From contig NZ_CP086115.1 of NCBI RefSeq assembly GCF_016806835.2, positions 36,865 through 100,864 of the forward strand: a stretch of 64,000 nucleotides of DNA, in the 5' to 3' direction. Below are positions 39,694 to 47,853 of the stretch, piece after piece. Within the stretch, counting starts at the first letter, position 1. Each line of letters begins with the position of its first letter. The translations under genes and the position numbers were made by a program. The notes below the pieces were generated by a model. The model did not search any database. It was not told the DNA's origin and saw only the letters and a list, made by a program, of their open reading frames with translations. The stretch comes from Skermanella rosea. Its GTDB lineage: Bacteria > Pseudomonadota > Alphaproteobacteria > Azospirillales > Azospirillaceae.

Positions 39694-40177
39694 CTTCAGG
39701 GGGCGCGTCCGCGGCGGCTCCAGCGCCACCGGAACGGCGTTGAGGACGGCCGAGGTGCCGAGCACGCTGGTCAGCCTGGTGGACGAGGACGCCAATTCGC
39801 CGATCTACCTCGACACCTATGACCGCTACCGCGTCATGCGCTGCCTGCGCGGCGGGCGCATCCCGGCGGCGCTGCTGCTCCATCCCGAGAAGGGTGCCGA
39901 TCCGCTGCCGGGGTCTATCGCGTGGTGGGACATCTGGCGCATCGTGCCCGATCTCGAGCGAGCCACGGCGAAGGCGCCGCAGACCATCGCCCTGTACATC
40001 CGCGACGGCTCGCGGTGCCTCATCGAGGGTTTCCACCTTGAGCCGGTGATGGCGCGGCTGCACGAGCGCCATGTCATCGAGATGTGGGCTTACCGGGCGG
40101 ACAAGTGGCCGGACAGCAAGCCGGGGAAGGGCGAGCCGATCGTGACGGCGATCCGGTGGTTTCAGGCGGAAAGCTAG
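39683..40177 (+). CDS. Hypothetical protein downstream of MobQ relaxase
   Basis: 164 residues (IYLDTYDRYRVMRCLRGGRI; PQTIALYIRDGSRCLIEGFH), no domain recognised. It overlaps the relaxase end by 11 bases, so probably a mobilisation partner. ATG 39683. Confidence 0.6.
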   Translation: MPNSFRGRVRGGSSATGTALRTAEVPSTLVSLVDEDANSPIYLDTYDRYRVMRCLRGGRIPAALLLHPEKGADPLPGSIAWWDIWRIVPDLERATAKAPQTIALYIRDGSRCLIEGFHLEPVMARLHERHVIEMWAYRADKWPDSKPGKGEPIVTAIRWFQAES

Positions 40178-40189
40178 AAAGAAACCTTT

Positions 40190-40570
40190 CTACTTCGACC
40201 TTCCGTTCCCAGTTCGCTCCGCATCCAGCCGCCCGGCAAAGGTCAGCAGCCGCGCTTTCTCGGCGACGTGATGGGCGTGGACGGCGGCGTCCCATTCGCG
40301 GATCGCCGAGCGCTCGTCGCGATATCGCTGCTCGTCGATATCGAGCCCGCCGCGCATCAGGTGGCCCAGATCGGAGAAGCCGTCGGCGAAGTAGCTGTAG
40401 ACCTCGCCCTTATCCAGCCCGTACTTGGCGACCAGCTTGTCCAGCACGGCCTTGACGGCCTCGCCGGCGTCGAGGAGATCGTGCGTGGCCTCGACCTGGC
40501 GCAGCTGCTCGTCGTTGAGGTGCTGCTCGTTCGGGTTCCGACGGTAGTCATAGTCATCGGGATAGCTCAT
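40190..40570 (-). CDS. Hypothetical acidic protein
   Basis: 126 residues starting SYPDDYDYRRNPNEQHLNDE; QVEATHDLLDAGEAVKAVLD and EKARLLTFAGRLDAERTGNG are helical. ATG 40570 overlaps the stop of the gene before. Converges on the MobQ operon with a weak TAGAAAG-AAAC-CTTTCTA hairpin between. Confidence 0.55.
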   Translation of the reverse strand: MSYPDDYDYRRNPNEQHLNDEQLRQVEATHDLLDAGEAVKAVLDKLVAKYGLDKGEVYSYFADGFSDLGHLMRGGLDIDEQRYRDERSAIREWDAAVHAHHVAEKARLLTFAGRLDAERTGNGRSK

Positions 40571-40857
40571 CGGGCCAACTCCGGCGTCCTGGCCTTCCCG
40601 GCCTTGATCCGGTCCGTCCACTTAGTCAGCTCCGCCTGGATCAGGCCGTCGGCCACCTCGGCGAAGTTGACCTCGCGGGAGTACGGCCCCTGCCAGTCCA
40701 GCTCCTCGCGGGCGACACGCTGGAACAGCCCGATCAGCGGCTTGGGGTCCAGCCCTCGGACGAGGACGGCGACATCGCTGTTGAAGCCGGGGTCGGTCTT
40801 ACGCTTGGTCTGAATGTAGCTGGCGAATGCTTCAGTCTCGGTGTTGGTCCATTGCAT
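40567..40857 (-). CDS. Hypothetical protein
   Basis: 96 residues (TNTETEAFASYIQTKRKTDP; LIGLFQRVAREELDWQGPYS). Member of the coupled minus-strand set 41548-40190. Unknown. Confidence 0.55.
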   Translation of the reverse strand: MQWTNTETEAFASYIQTKRKTDPGFNSDVAVLVRGLDPKPLIGLFQRVAREELDWQGPYSREVNFAEVADGLIQAELTKWTDRIKAGKARTPELAR

Positions 40858-40865
40858 AAAAATCC

Positions 40866-41297
40866 TTAGTGGTGAAAATCTTTCTTTCTATTCTCGGCAT
40901 CCCGCGCCCTCCGGCAGGTGCGGCATGCCCGCGTGCCTCGCCCCTTGCTGACGTAGGAGTTCTCCGGCGTGAATTCGTGCCCGTTCCGGCAGTGCGTCGG
41001 GCGGGGCGGCCCCGGCTTGCGCCGCTCGGCCATGGTCGCCTCGGCGCGGACGCCGTACCCGGTCAGCACCCGCATCAGCAGCGCCGCCTCAGGGGGAACC
41101 TCCTCGCCCTTCTCCCGCTGGCGCACCGTCTCCGGATCGCGGCCGATCAGGTCGGCGTACTGCTCGCGGCTGAGGCCGAGCCGGGTCCGCGCGGTGGCGA
41201 ACTGCTCGCCGGTCATGTGGGCCGGGGCAGTGATCTTCAGCGGGTACGGGCCGGAAAGCTCGATGCAGAGAACGCGGCGGCGGGACTGAGTGGTCAT
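40866..41297 (-). CDS. HTH protein with HNH-like Cys/His module
   Basis: 143 residues. The first half has an XRE helix-turn-helix (TRLGLSREQYADLIGRDPET VRQREKG region); the second half, HCRNGHEFTPENSYVSKGRG then CRTCRRARD, is the zinc module found in phage HNH-type proteins. May be a regulator fused to a DNA-binding knuckle rather than an active nuclease. A GAAAGAAAG 9-mer lies in its last codons (40880-40888). Overlaps the upstream gene by ATGA. Confidence 0.7.
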   Translation of the reverse strand: MTTQSRRRVLCIELSGPYPLKITAPAHMTGEQFATARTRLGLSREQYADLIGRDPETVRQREKGEEVPPEAALLMRVLTGYGVRAEATMAERRKPGPPRPTHCRNGHEFTPENSYVSKGRGTRACRTCRRARDAENRKKDFHH

Positions 41298-41548
41298 TCG
41301 GCCCCCAGCATCACGCGCGCGCTCTCGACCATGTCGTCCGGCAGGGTCATGAGCGAGCAGCTCTCGCTGATGGACGCCACCCTCAGCGTCCGGCCCTGGC
41401 TGAGCAGCCCGAAATTGACCGCGCTCAGGATGAGAATGGCGAGGCTGTAGAGAATGAAAGCGCCCTTGACCATCAGTCGCAGACGGTAGAAGAGGCCGGG
41501 CTCCATGATTTCAGGAGCATCATAGTCGTTCTTGAAATTCTTGCGCAT
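41294..41548 (-). CDS. Small membrane protein
   Basis: 84 residues with one strong membrane helix (GAFILYSLAILILSAVNFGL). First gene of the minus-strand set; divergent from the Gp37/Gp68 gene. Unknown. Confidence 0.55.
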   Translation of the reverse strand: MRKNFKNDYDAPEIMEPGLFYRLRLMVKGAFILYSLAILILSAVNFGLLSQGRTLRVASISESCSLMTLPDDMVESARVMLGAE

Positions 41549-41633
41549 ACATTTCCTTTTGCTGCTTGCGTCAGCAATTACTACCCAATATCTGGATTAA
41601 TCGCAATAGTAAGGCACAACGTCTGTATGCTGA

Positions 41634-41663
41634 TTGACGAAATATATCCGTACAGTGTACTAA
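41634..41663 (+). promoter_or_regulatory. Possible promoter before Gp37/Gp68 gene
   Basis: TTGACG (41634-41639), 18-base spacer, TACTAA (41658-41663), in an AT-rich gap 28 bases before the GTG start. Confidence 0.4.
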
Positions 41664-41690
41664 ATATAACATTAACAATATGGGGAGCTT

Positions 41691-42674
41691 GTGGGAGAGA
41701 ACAGTAAGATCGAATGGACACATCATACCTTCAATACTTGGTGGGGCTGCGTAAAGGTTAGTCCGGCATGCGATAATTGTTATGCTGAGTCCTTGAGTAA
41801 GCGTTTTGGCGATCACTGGGGACCGAAGGCCGAGTATCGCACCTTCAGCGATAAGCACTGGAACGAGCCGCTGCGCTGGAACCGGGCTGCTGAGAAGGCC
41901 GGTGAACGTCATCGCGTCTTCTGCGCCTCAATGGCCGACGTGTTCGATAACCGCGCTCCCGAGGGCGCGCGCGAGCGCCTGTGGGCACTGATCCGCCAGA
42001 CCCCGCATCTTGACTGGCTGCTGCTGACGAAGCGGCCGCAGAACATCGCCGAGATGCTGCCCGAGGATTGGGGTGACGGATATCCGAATGTCTGGCTCGG
42101 CGTGACGGTGGAGAACCAAAAGGAAGCCGACCGGCGCATCCCGATCCTGCTGCAGACGAGGGCGGTAGTCCACTTTCTCAGCTGCGAACCGCTGCTCGGC
42201 CCGGTGGACCTGAACTGTATCGAGCCGATCTACAACGGTTCTGGCGAGATGACATCCTTTACCCGCGCCCTGCCAGACCCAAGCGCCCCGATAGACAAGC
42301 ACTATATCCACTGGGTCATCGTCGGCGGCGAGAGCGGACCCGGTGCCCGCCCGATGCATCCCGACTGGGCGCGGTCGCTGCGTAACCAGTGCCGGGCGGC
42401 CGGTGTCGCCTTTCACTTCAAGCAGCATGGCGATTGGGTCAGCTACGACCAGATCGGCGCCAATGGCTGGGACTTCACTCACGAGCATGACGGCAAGCGG
42501 TATGGCGTCATCAGCCAAGGAGATTTCGGACGAATGGAGCGTCTACTCGGCGGGCAAGCGTTTGAGACGCGCTATCCGTGGGACGATCAAACCAATCCCT
42601 GCATGGTGCGCGTCGGAAAGAAGAACGCAGGCCGACTCTTGGATGGCGTCGAATGGAACGAGGTGCCGGGATGA
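41691..42674 (+). CDS. Phage Gp37/Gp68 family protein (DUF5131)
   Basis: 327 residues starting at GTG 41691 (GGGGAG site). KIEWTHHTFNTWWGCVKVSP, CDNCYAESLSKRFG, VFCASMADVFD, LDWLLLTKRPQNI, WLGVTVENQKEADRRIPILL and HFLSCEPLLGPVDL are all family hallmarks; VIVGGESGPGARPMHPDW and HFKQHGDW follow. The Cys pattern (CVKVSPACDNCYAE) resembles a radical-SAM-type cluster site. Frequent on phages and plasmids, biochemical role unproven. Coupled to the next HTH gene by an ATGA overlap. Confidence 0.92.
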   Translation: MGENSKIEWTHHTFNTWWGCVKVSPACDNCYAESLSKRFGDHWGPKAEYRTFSDKHWNEPLRWNRAAEKAGERHRVFCASMADVFDNRAPEGARERLWALIRQTPHLDWLLLTKRPQNIAEMLPEDWGDGYPNVWLGVTVENQKEADRRIPILLQTRAVVHFLSCEPLLGPVDLNCIEPIYNGSGEMTSFTRALPDPSAPIDKHYIHWVIVGGESGPGARPMHPDWARSLRNQCRAAGVAFHFKQHGDWVSYDQIGANGWDFTHEHDGKRYGVISQGDFGRMERLLGGQAFETRYPWDDQTNPCMVRVGKKNAGRLLDGVEWNEVPG

Positions 42675-42850
42675 CTGACCGCGCCGCCATTCTCCGCTCG
42701 ATTCGAAAACGTAAGAACCTATCTCAGGCCGAGATGGGGCAGCAGCTCGGCATCGAGGCCGAAACCGTAAGCGCCTATGAGCGCAGCAAGCGGATCGTCT
42801 CCGAGCCGGTCTGGAAGCTCCTGAAGATCATGATGGCCATGGAGGAGTGA
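42671..42850 (+). CDS. Small XRE HTH protein
   Basis: 59 residues: RSIRKRKNLSQAEMGQQLGI then EAETVSAYERSKRIV is a canonical Cro/CI helix-turn-helix. Overlaps both neighbours (42671-42674 and 42847-42850). Confidence 0.8.
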   Translation: MTDRAAILRSIRKRKNLSQAEMGQQLGIEAETVSAYERSKRIVSEPVWKLLKIMMAMEE

Positions 42851-43248
42851 CGGACATGCGACAGCCTCCCCTCATCGCCGCCCTTGCTGCCATCTTCGGT
42901 GCGCTCTGGCGCTGGCTGTTCCGCCGCGGCCCGAACGGCTGGAGCGCGGCCTTCATCGCCTCGCCGGAGTTCCTGCGCACGCACGAATGGGCACGCGCCC
43001 GGTACGATGCCCTTCGCGCCAACGACGGGCGGTGCGAGCTGTGCGGCCGGTCGAAGCACGATGGGGTGACGCTCAACGTCGATCACATCATCAGCCGCCG
43101 CCAGCGTCCTGATTTGGCGCTGGACGTGCAGAATCTTCAAGTTCTATGCGGTGATCGCCGGGACGGTGCAGGCGAAGGCTGCAATAAGGGGAAAGGCAAC
43201 CGCCACTCCGACGACTGGCGACACCCTTCGCACCCGCACCGGCCCTAG
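42847..43248 (+). CDS. HNH endonuclease
   Basis: 133 residues from GTG 42847 (an ATG at 42856 is also possible). CELCGRSKHDGVTLNVDHII, SRRQRPDLALDVQNLQVLCG and CNKGKGNRHSDD form a complete HNH domain of the phage type often found near packaging genes. A hydrophobic N-terminal helix (LIAALAAIFGALWRWLF) is unusual. Confidence 0.82.
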   Translation: MTDMRQPPLIAALAAIFGALWRWLFRRGPNGWSAAFIASPEFLRTHEWARARYDALRANDGRCELCGRSKHDGVTLNVDHIISRRQRPDLALDVQNLQVLCGDRRDGAGEGCNKGKGNRHSDDWRHPSHPHRP

Positions 43249-43296
43249 GGTTGTTGCCGACCAGGTTGAGCCATGCTTGTTGACATCGGCAACTGC

Positions 43297-43809
43297 TTAG
43301 ATAGGGGCGCGGTGAACGCCGGTTTTTCCTGAATGAACGTACTCTATGAGTAGAGTTCCACGTTGTTGTGCCGGAAACTCACCCGGTTCCGGCGTTCTCG
43401 ATAAGGGAACATATGTAGTCACTTCTTCATATGCAGGTAAAATTGCATATAAATCCCACCATTGTGGTCCAAATTTTGCTTCATAACCTTCGGGATATTT
43501 CTGTGATATACTTGCATTTTCATACATAGGTAATGGCTTTTTGTCGTTTATGAGAAAAACTGCCCTGTATATTACAATGAAGTTACCGTCATTGTTTCTA
43601 ATCCTTATATACAGAACATCATTATATGTGTCGCCACGCCCATTGGCAAAAAAAGGTATAAAAGTTGTAATTATGGTTATACATTCGAGGCGTCTTGGCC
43701 AGAACTCTAGCACTGATGTAAAATAATTAATAATATATGTTAAAATAACTGTGACAATAAATCCTAGAAAAGCTCCAGTTAATCCATTAACCCAGTCTAT
43801 CGAGTTCAT
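43297..43809 (-). CDS. AT-rich membrane-anchored cargo protein
   Basis: 170 residues with an N-terminal membrane helix (LTGAFLGFIVTVILTYIINY) and a beta-rich soluble domain (RIRNNDGNFIVIYRAVFLIN; WWDLYAILPAYEEVTTYVPL). It is the most AT-rich gene in the window, with AT-rich flanks, and faces neighbours on both sides. No family recognised. Looks like a moron-type cargo gene, perhaps defence or exclusion, by composition and location only. Confidence 0.65.
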   Translation of the reverse strand: MNSIDWVNGLTGAFLGFIVTVILTYIINYFTSVLEFWPRRLECITIITTFIPFFANGRGDTYNDVLYIRIRNNDGNFIVIYRAVFLINDKKPLPMYENASISQKYPEGYEAKFGPQWWDLYAILPAYEEVTTYVPLSRTPEPGEFPAQQRGTLLIEYVHSGKTGVHRAPI

Positions 43810-43994
43810 TGTACCTCCAAAGATTTACAGAATTTGACTTCCGTTAGTTCTCGAAAGTTACACAATTTTAACTAGTTCATAGGAGTTCGTCACCTCCAGC
43901 AGCGCCCTGCCCCTGCGGCACCATCTGAACCTCGCCACAATTCAGTTTCCTAATATGCTATTTTATTTTAACGAGAATTCAACCTTATGAAAAG

Positions 43995-44014
43995 GGGCGG
44001 CATTGCTGCCGCCC
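43995..44014 (-). terminator. Intrinsic terminator of the coupling-protein operon
   Basis: Perfect 8-bp stem GGGCGGCA / TGCCGCCC with a 4-base loop, followed on the minus strand by CTTTT, 37 bases after the stop of the gene at 44051. Confidence 0.75.
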
Positions 44015-44050
44015 TTCAAGGGCCATTATGCAACTTGGCCGGTGATCACT

Positions 44051-44431
44051 CTAGCTCCGCATCAGCGCCCGCAACTCCGGCGGCAGGCGCTTGTCGATCT
44101 CCCGCAGGCTCGGGCTGGCACGCCGCGACGGCGGCTTCACCGCGACCGCCGCCTGCACCGTGGCGACCGGCTTCTCCGGCTTCGGCGGCTTCCCGATGCG
44201 CGGCCGGGCGGTAGCGGGTCGCAGGCGGAACGCGATGATCCGCGCCGCGAACCAGAACACCGCGTACAGCAGCAGGAGAACAAAGCCCTCATCCTTGGGC
44301 CTGCCCTGCGCCTCGGCGAGGTAGAAGGTCAGCACCGCCACCATGGCGAACACCACCCGGCTGGCCACCAGGCCGAACGGGAGCCACACCATCCAGCGCA
44401 GCCCCCGGAACGTCACCGTCAGCGCGTGCAT
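44051..44431 (-). CDS. Two-helix membrane protein paired with T4CP-like ATPase
   Basis: 126 residues. Two membrane segments (VWLPFGLVASRVVFAMVAVL; GFVLLLLYAVFWFAARIIAF) and a basic Pro-rich tail. It begins 9 bases after the soluble coupling-type ATPase and could supply the membrane anchor that this ATPase lacks. No family recognised. Confidence 0.65.
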   Translation of the reverse strand: MHALTVTFRGLRWMVWLPFGLVASRVVFAMVAVLTFYLAEAQGRPKDEGFVLLLLYAVFWFAARIIAFRLRPATARPRIGKPPKPEKPVATVQAAVAVKPPSRRASPSLREIDKRLPPELRALMRS

Positions 44432-44440
44432 GGGCTCCCC

Positions 44441-45973
44441 TCAGCTCTGCTGGAACTCGATGGGCAGCCAGTTCCGGCCCGAGCCGCGCCACGGCGTGCC
44501 GCCCTTCACCATGATTCCATCGACGATCCCGGCATTCTCCGGGCCGCCGGGTCTGAGCCCGGTGAAGCGGGACGGCTGGACGTCATAGTCGATCACCTCG
44601 TTGACGCCGGCGTTGCGACCTTCCGAGATGTTGCCACCGTCGCTCCACCCCCCGGTGTTCCCGCCGCCGTTCGATCCGCCGCCGGGGCCGCTGCTGGACT
44701 GGCTCGACCATCCGCCCTGCGTGCCCCAGCTCGTGCCGCCTCCCACGTTCTCGCCCCATGTCCTGCGCATCTGCAGCCGCTTACCGATGCCGTCTGAAGC
44801 CCACTGATTGGTGCGGTGGCAGGTGTTGGAGTGGAAGATCTTGGTCTGGAAATGGCCCAGCAGGGCGTCCGCCACGTCCTGCGGGTTCCGCCCCCCCACG
44901 CGCTCGTAGAACGCCGGGAGGTTCTGGGAGAGGTAGACGGTCGCGATCCTCGCCGAACGCGCCGTGGACTGGAACTCGGCGTCGTACGGGCTGAGCAGGA
45001 GCTGCGCCTCATCGACGAACAGGAACACGGGCCGCGTGTGCTTGTCGACCCGGCGGCGCTCGGCGGCGCGCTGCCACAGGTACTTCATGATCCCCTGCCC
45101 CAGCACGCCCGCCTCGGCCCAGCCGCGCACCGGCAGGTCCATGACGATGACGGCGCCCTCATGCGTCATCTCCGGGCAAACGTTCAGGCCCGAGCCGAAC
45201 AGCTCGCGCATCGGCCCCATCATCAGCGGGAACAGGTCGGCGGACAGCGTCTGAATCAGGTTGCCGGTGGTCCGCGGGTCGGGGTTGGGGAGCACCTCGG
45301 TCAGGTAGCGGTAGCTGCCCCAGAAATCGGCCTCCGGCATGGCATGCATCGGCCTCTCGTAGGCCGTGGCCAGCGCCGCCGCCATGTAGCTGGCCTTCTT
45401 CCACTCCGCCGTGATCGCCTTGGGCTGCGCCGGGCGCGACTGCAGGAGCCGCATCATGTCCTCCAGCGTGACGGTGCCGAAGGCCGCCCACAGGATCGCC
45501 AGCGCGTGGGTGATCGCCTCCTTGGCCGCTTTCTGCCAGAACTGATCCCCGCTGCCTGCCCCCGGGGGAGCGGTGTTGCCCGAGGCCGCCTGCAGCACGG
45601 TGGTCAGCACGGCGGCGACGTTGCCCACGCCGCCGGCCGCCATCTCCATCGCCATCGCGTACTTCAGGAAATTGAACTTCCACCGGCCCGACCCGTCGAA
45701 CACGATCAGGCTCTTCTCCCGGCCGCAGTCGCGGGCATAGCGACGCCACCGGTCGGCCTCGTCCGGCTTCGCGCAGAGCACCAGCCCGCCCCAGCCGGAC
45801 GACAGCATCGTCGTGGCGAGGTATTTCCCGGAGCCGCTGGTTTTGCCCGAGCCTACTCCTCCGAGCACCAGCGTGCCCGTGAAGGCGTCGCGGGCCGTCC
45901 AAACGTCGCGCCTGCCCAGACGCAGCAAGGGCGCATCGAGATCGGTCACGAAAGAAGGTGTGAGGATTGCCAT
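44441..45973 (-). CDS. Soluble VirD4/TraG-like coupling ATPase
   Basis: 510 residues. Walker A LGGVGSGKTSGSG (about 37-49), LVLCAKPDEADRWRRYARDC, Walker B VFLFVDEAQLLLS and IATVYLSQNLPAFYER are coupling-protein motifs. Unlike VirD4 (7748-9499) it has no N-terminal membrane helices. The C-terminal part (about 405-455) is a low-complexity Gly/Ser/Asn/Trp stretch. With the neighbouring two-helix protein and the MobQ relaxase it forms a candidate second mobilisation module. An alternative is a DNA translocase for phage packaging or plasmid segregation. Confidence 0.85.
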   Translation of the reverse strand: MAILTPSFVTDLDAPLLRLGRRDVWTARDAFTGTLVLGGVGSGKTSGSGKYLATTMLSSGWGGLVLCAKPDEADRWRRYARDCGREKSLIVFDGSGRWKFNFLKYAMAMEMAAGGVGNVAAVLTTVLQAASGNTAPPGAGSGDQFWQKAAKEAITHALAILWAAFGTVTLEDMMRLLQSRPAQPKAITAEWKKASYMAAALATAYERPMHAMPEADFWGSYRYLTEVLPNPDPRTTGNLIQTLSADLFPLMMGPMRELFGSGLNVCPEMTHEGAVIVMDLPVRGWAEAGVLGQGIMKYLWQRAAERRRVDKHTRPVFLFVDEAQLLLSPYDAEFQSTARSARIATVYLSQNLPAFYERVGGRNPQDVADALLGHFQTKIFHSNTCHRTNQWASDGIGKRLQMRRTWGENVGGGTSWGTQGGWSSQSSSGPGGGSNGGGNTGGWSDGGNISEGRNAGVNEVIDYDVQPSRFTGLRPGGPENAGIVDGIMVKGGTPWRGSGRNWLPIEFQQS

Positions 45974-46010
45974 GATGCTGCCTCCGTCCCAGAGAGTGTG
46001 TAGGGCGGTA

Positions 46011-46081
46011 GGCCGGTCGCAAATTAAGCATGATGGGAGTCGCGCAGCGGAGTCAAGCGCGGTATTCTCGACAGGACTATT
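46011..46081. promoter_or_regulatory. Shared motifs between ATPase gene and HTH gene
   Basis: GGCCGGTCGC (46011-46020), CGCAGCGGAGT (46043-46053) and AGGACTATT (46073-46081). All three recur at 46589-46660, on the other side of the HTH gene. Likely operators. Confidence 0.6.
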
Positions 46082-46109
46082 TCTGCCTTACGGCAAGGAT
46101 GAGCACTTC

Positions 46110-46532
46110 ATGGTAGACCGTCCCAAGTCCAAATCGCAAGGTCAGGATTCCTACGCCCAGCCCGCGCCAAAGCGGCAGAAAGCCAAAGAGTATGTCGAAA
46201 TACTCAAGCCTGGAGAGGATGCAGAGCAGAAGCTGAGGGCGGTGAGAAGCCTCCGCCCAAAGTCGGACATGTGGGGATCGTGGCAGACGAAGAAGCAGAT
46301 CAACACGAAAAAATGCGGCACAACGACACTGGCGTTCGCCGCCAGACTAGTTGCTCTTCGTAGAGCGGCGGGCCTGACGCAGGTGCAAATGGCCGAGCGA
46401 GCAGGCATTACGCAGTCCTATCTCAGTAAGCTTGAACGCGGGACGCTTGAGCCGAGTTTCCCGACGCTCTTCGCCTTGGCTAAAGCGCTGAACTGTCCAG
46501 CTTCCTCCCTGCTTGAAGGCGTCTCCGAATAG
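46110..46532 (+). CDS. XRE-family regulator with basic N-terminus
   Basis: 140 residues. A charged N-terminal region precedes a canonical HTH: LVALRRAAGLTQVQMAERAG then ITQSYLSKLERGTLEPSFPT. ATG 46110 follows AAGGAT. Both flanking intergenic regions carry the same three motifs, so it probably controls the divergent coupling-ATPase operon and the operon at 46684. Confidence 0.8.
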   Translation: MVDRPKSKSQGQDSYAQPAPKRQKAKEYVEILKPGEDAEQKLRAVRSLRPKSDMWGSWQTKKQINTKKCGTTTLAFAARLVALRRAAGLTQVQMAERAGITQSYLSKLERGTLEPSFPTLFALAKALNCPASSLLEGVSE

Positions 46533-46588
46533 TAAGCCGGTAAGCGTTTAGGCAGGGTTCTGGCGGTTCCATCCCTTTCATACTCCTT

Positions 46589-46660
46589 AATAGTCCTTCT
46601 AGGAATAGTCCTATAAAGACTACATTTTGACGCAGCGGAGTTCCGCGGTGGGCCGGTCGC
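46589..46660. promoter_or_regulatory. Promoter/operator region of 46684 operon
   Basis: AATAGTCCT twice (46589-46597, 46604-46612), TATAAA at 46612-46617, CGCAGCGGAGT (46631-46641) and GGCCGGTCGC (46651-46660). Confidence 0.6.
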
Positions 46661-46683
46661 GCGTCACACCGAAGGAGATCGCT

Positions 46684-47169
46684 ATGGACACCAAGAAGCT
46701 CTTTCAGGAAATGCGTGAGGACTACGCCCACCGGGAACGGCTGGAGCGGGAGAAGCGGGAGGGCGTGCCCGAGAAGGGCGCAGCCGAGGGCCTTCAGAAG
46801 CTGTGGGGAGTGGTTCAGGAGAAGGGCGCGGAGATCGCCGGGGCGGCGTTCGATTCCATCTATGGCCCGCGCGGCGCCGCCGAGGACATCCGGCACAAGA
46901 TGGAGAAGAGCTGGTACGGCGAACAGGTGACGCCCTGGTCGCATGATCCGGCCAAGAAGCCGGGACACGGCATTCACGGCTCGGCCGATGGCAATCAGGC
47001 GAAGACAGCGCCTGACGCTCCGGACATCGGCATCGACGCACCCGACCGCGTCAACCGCAGTGGACTGTGGCAGGCGGCCAAGGCCCAGGAGGTGGCGGAG
47101 GGAAGGCATGCCGCGTACCTCGGCGTCGATCCGGAAGCGCCGGGTCAGGATCAATCCATCGAACGATAG
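46684..47169 (+). CDS. Hypothetical charged protein
   Basis: 161 residues (DTKKLFQEMREDYAHRERLE; GLQKLWGVVQEKGAEIAGAA; RGAAEDIRHKMEKSWYGEQV). Strong AAGGAGA site. No membrane segment. First gene of a three-gene + operon with two envelope proteins, so possibly linked to transfer. Unknown family. Confidence 0.6.
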   Translation: MDTKKLFQEMREDYAHRERLEREKREGVPEKGAAEGLQKLWGVVQEKGAEIAGAAFDSIYGPRGAAEDIRHKMEKSWYGEQVTPWSHDPAKKPGHGIHGSADGNQAKTAPDAPDIGIDAPDRVNRSGLWQAAKAQEVAEGRHAAYLGVDPEAPGQDQSIER

Positions 47170-47178
47170 GAGGCGGGG

Positions 47179-47592
47179 ATGGGGAGACTGGAGATCGAGG
47201 CTCGGCAGCTCGAGGAGCTGGAGCGCCGCGCGAAGCTGGCCCGGGCACCGTGGAGCGCAGTGACGCGGGTGCCGGAGGAGCGGGTGCCGATGGCGGCGCA
47301 GCCAGTGCATGCGGTGCATACGGTGCCGCCCAAGCCTAAAGAGGCGCTGGGCGACCGGCTGATGGCGGTGGAGTTGGTGAGGGAGGACGGCCGCACCGAG
47401 CGCGTGCGGATCTCGTCCAGGTCGGAGCAGCTGAGGACGGCCTACTGGGGAATGCGGATCACCTTCATGGTGATGGCGACGCTAGCCTTGCTGCTGTTCC
47501 ATGACAGCATCCTCGAGGCGATCGGCCAGAAGGTGGGACAGAACGCCGTGCCGATCGCCCGCGGCGCGTGGCAGGGCTATTGGGGGCAGTGA
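47179..47592 (+). CDS. Bitopic membrane protein with coiled coil
   Basis: 137 residues: helical start LEIEARQLEELERRAKLARA, basic linker, membrane helix MRITFMVMATLALLLFHDSI near residue 95-113. Its stop overlaps the ATG of the SH3 gene. Unknown. Confidence 0.6.
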   Translation: MGRLEIEARQLEELERRAKLARAPWSAVTRVPEERVPMAAQPVHAVHTVPPKPKEALGDRLMAVELVREDGRTERVRISSRSEQLRTAYWGMRITFMVMATLALLLFHDSILEAIGQKVGQNAVPIARGAWQGYWGQ

Positions 47593-47840
47593 TGAGAAGA
47601 GGGGGGCTGTTCGCGATGCTGGTGGCGGTCTGCGCCGTCACCGGCCAGCCTCTGCCCCGCGAGGCCGTGGTGCGTCTTGAAGCATCGCTGCACGCGGGGC
47701 CGGGGCCGTCGCACGCGGTGTCGGGAAGCATCCCGGCGGGGGCGGCGGTGAGGATCGTCGAGGAGTGCGACCTGTGGCGCCGGGTCGAGGCGGGGCAGAA
47801 CGGCGGCTGGGTTCATGCGGCCCTGCTCAAGGGGCGCTGA
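47592..47840 (+). CDS. Secreted SH3-like domain protein
   Basis: 82 residues: signal peptide GLFAMLVAVCAVTGQPLP, then a bacterial SH3 module LEASLHAGPGPSHAVSGSIP, AGAAVRIVEECDLWRRVEAG and GGWVHAALL. Such domains bind peptidoglycan. Might protect or remodel the wall during transfer; it ends 13 bases before the endolysin gene's stop on the other strand. Confidence 0.72.
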   Translation: MRRGGLFAMLVAVCAVTGQPLPREAVVRLEASLHAGPGPSHAVSGSIPAGAAVRIVEECDLWRRVEAGQNGGWVHAALLKGR

Positions 47841-47853
47841 ACTTGCAGAAGCC

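Noticed and set aside
40175..40192. Bidirectional terminator TAGAAAG-AAAC-CTTTCTA
   Set aside because: The stem is only 7 AT-rich pairs and lies over the end of one gene; too weak to call.
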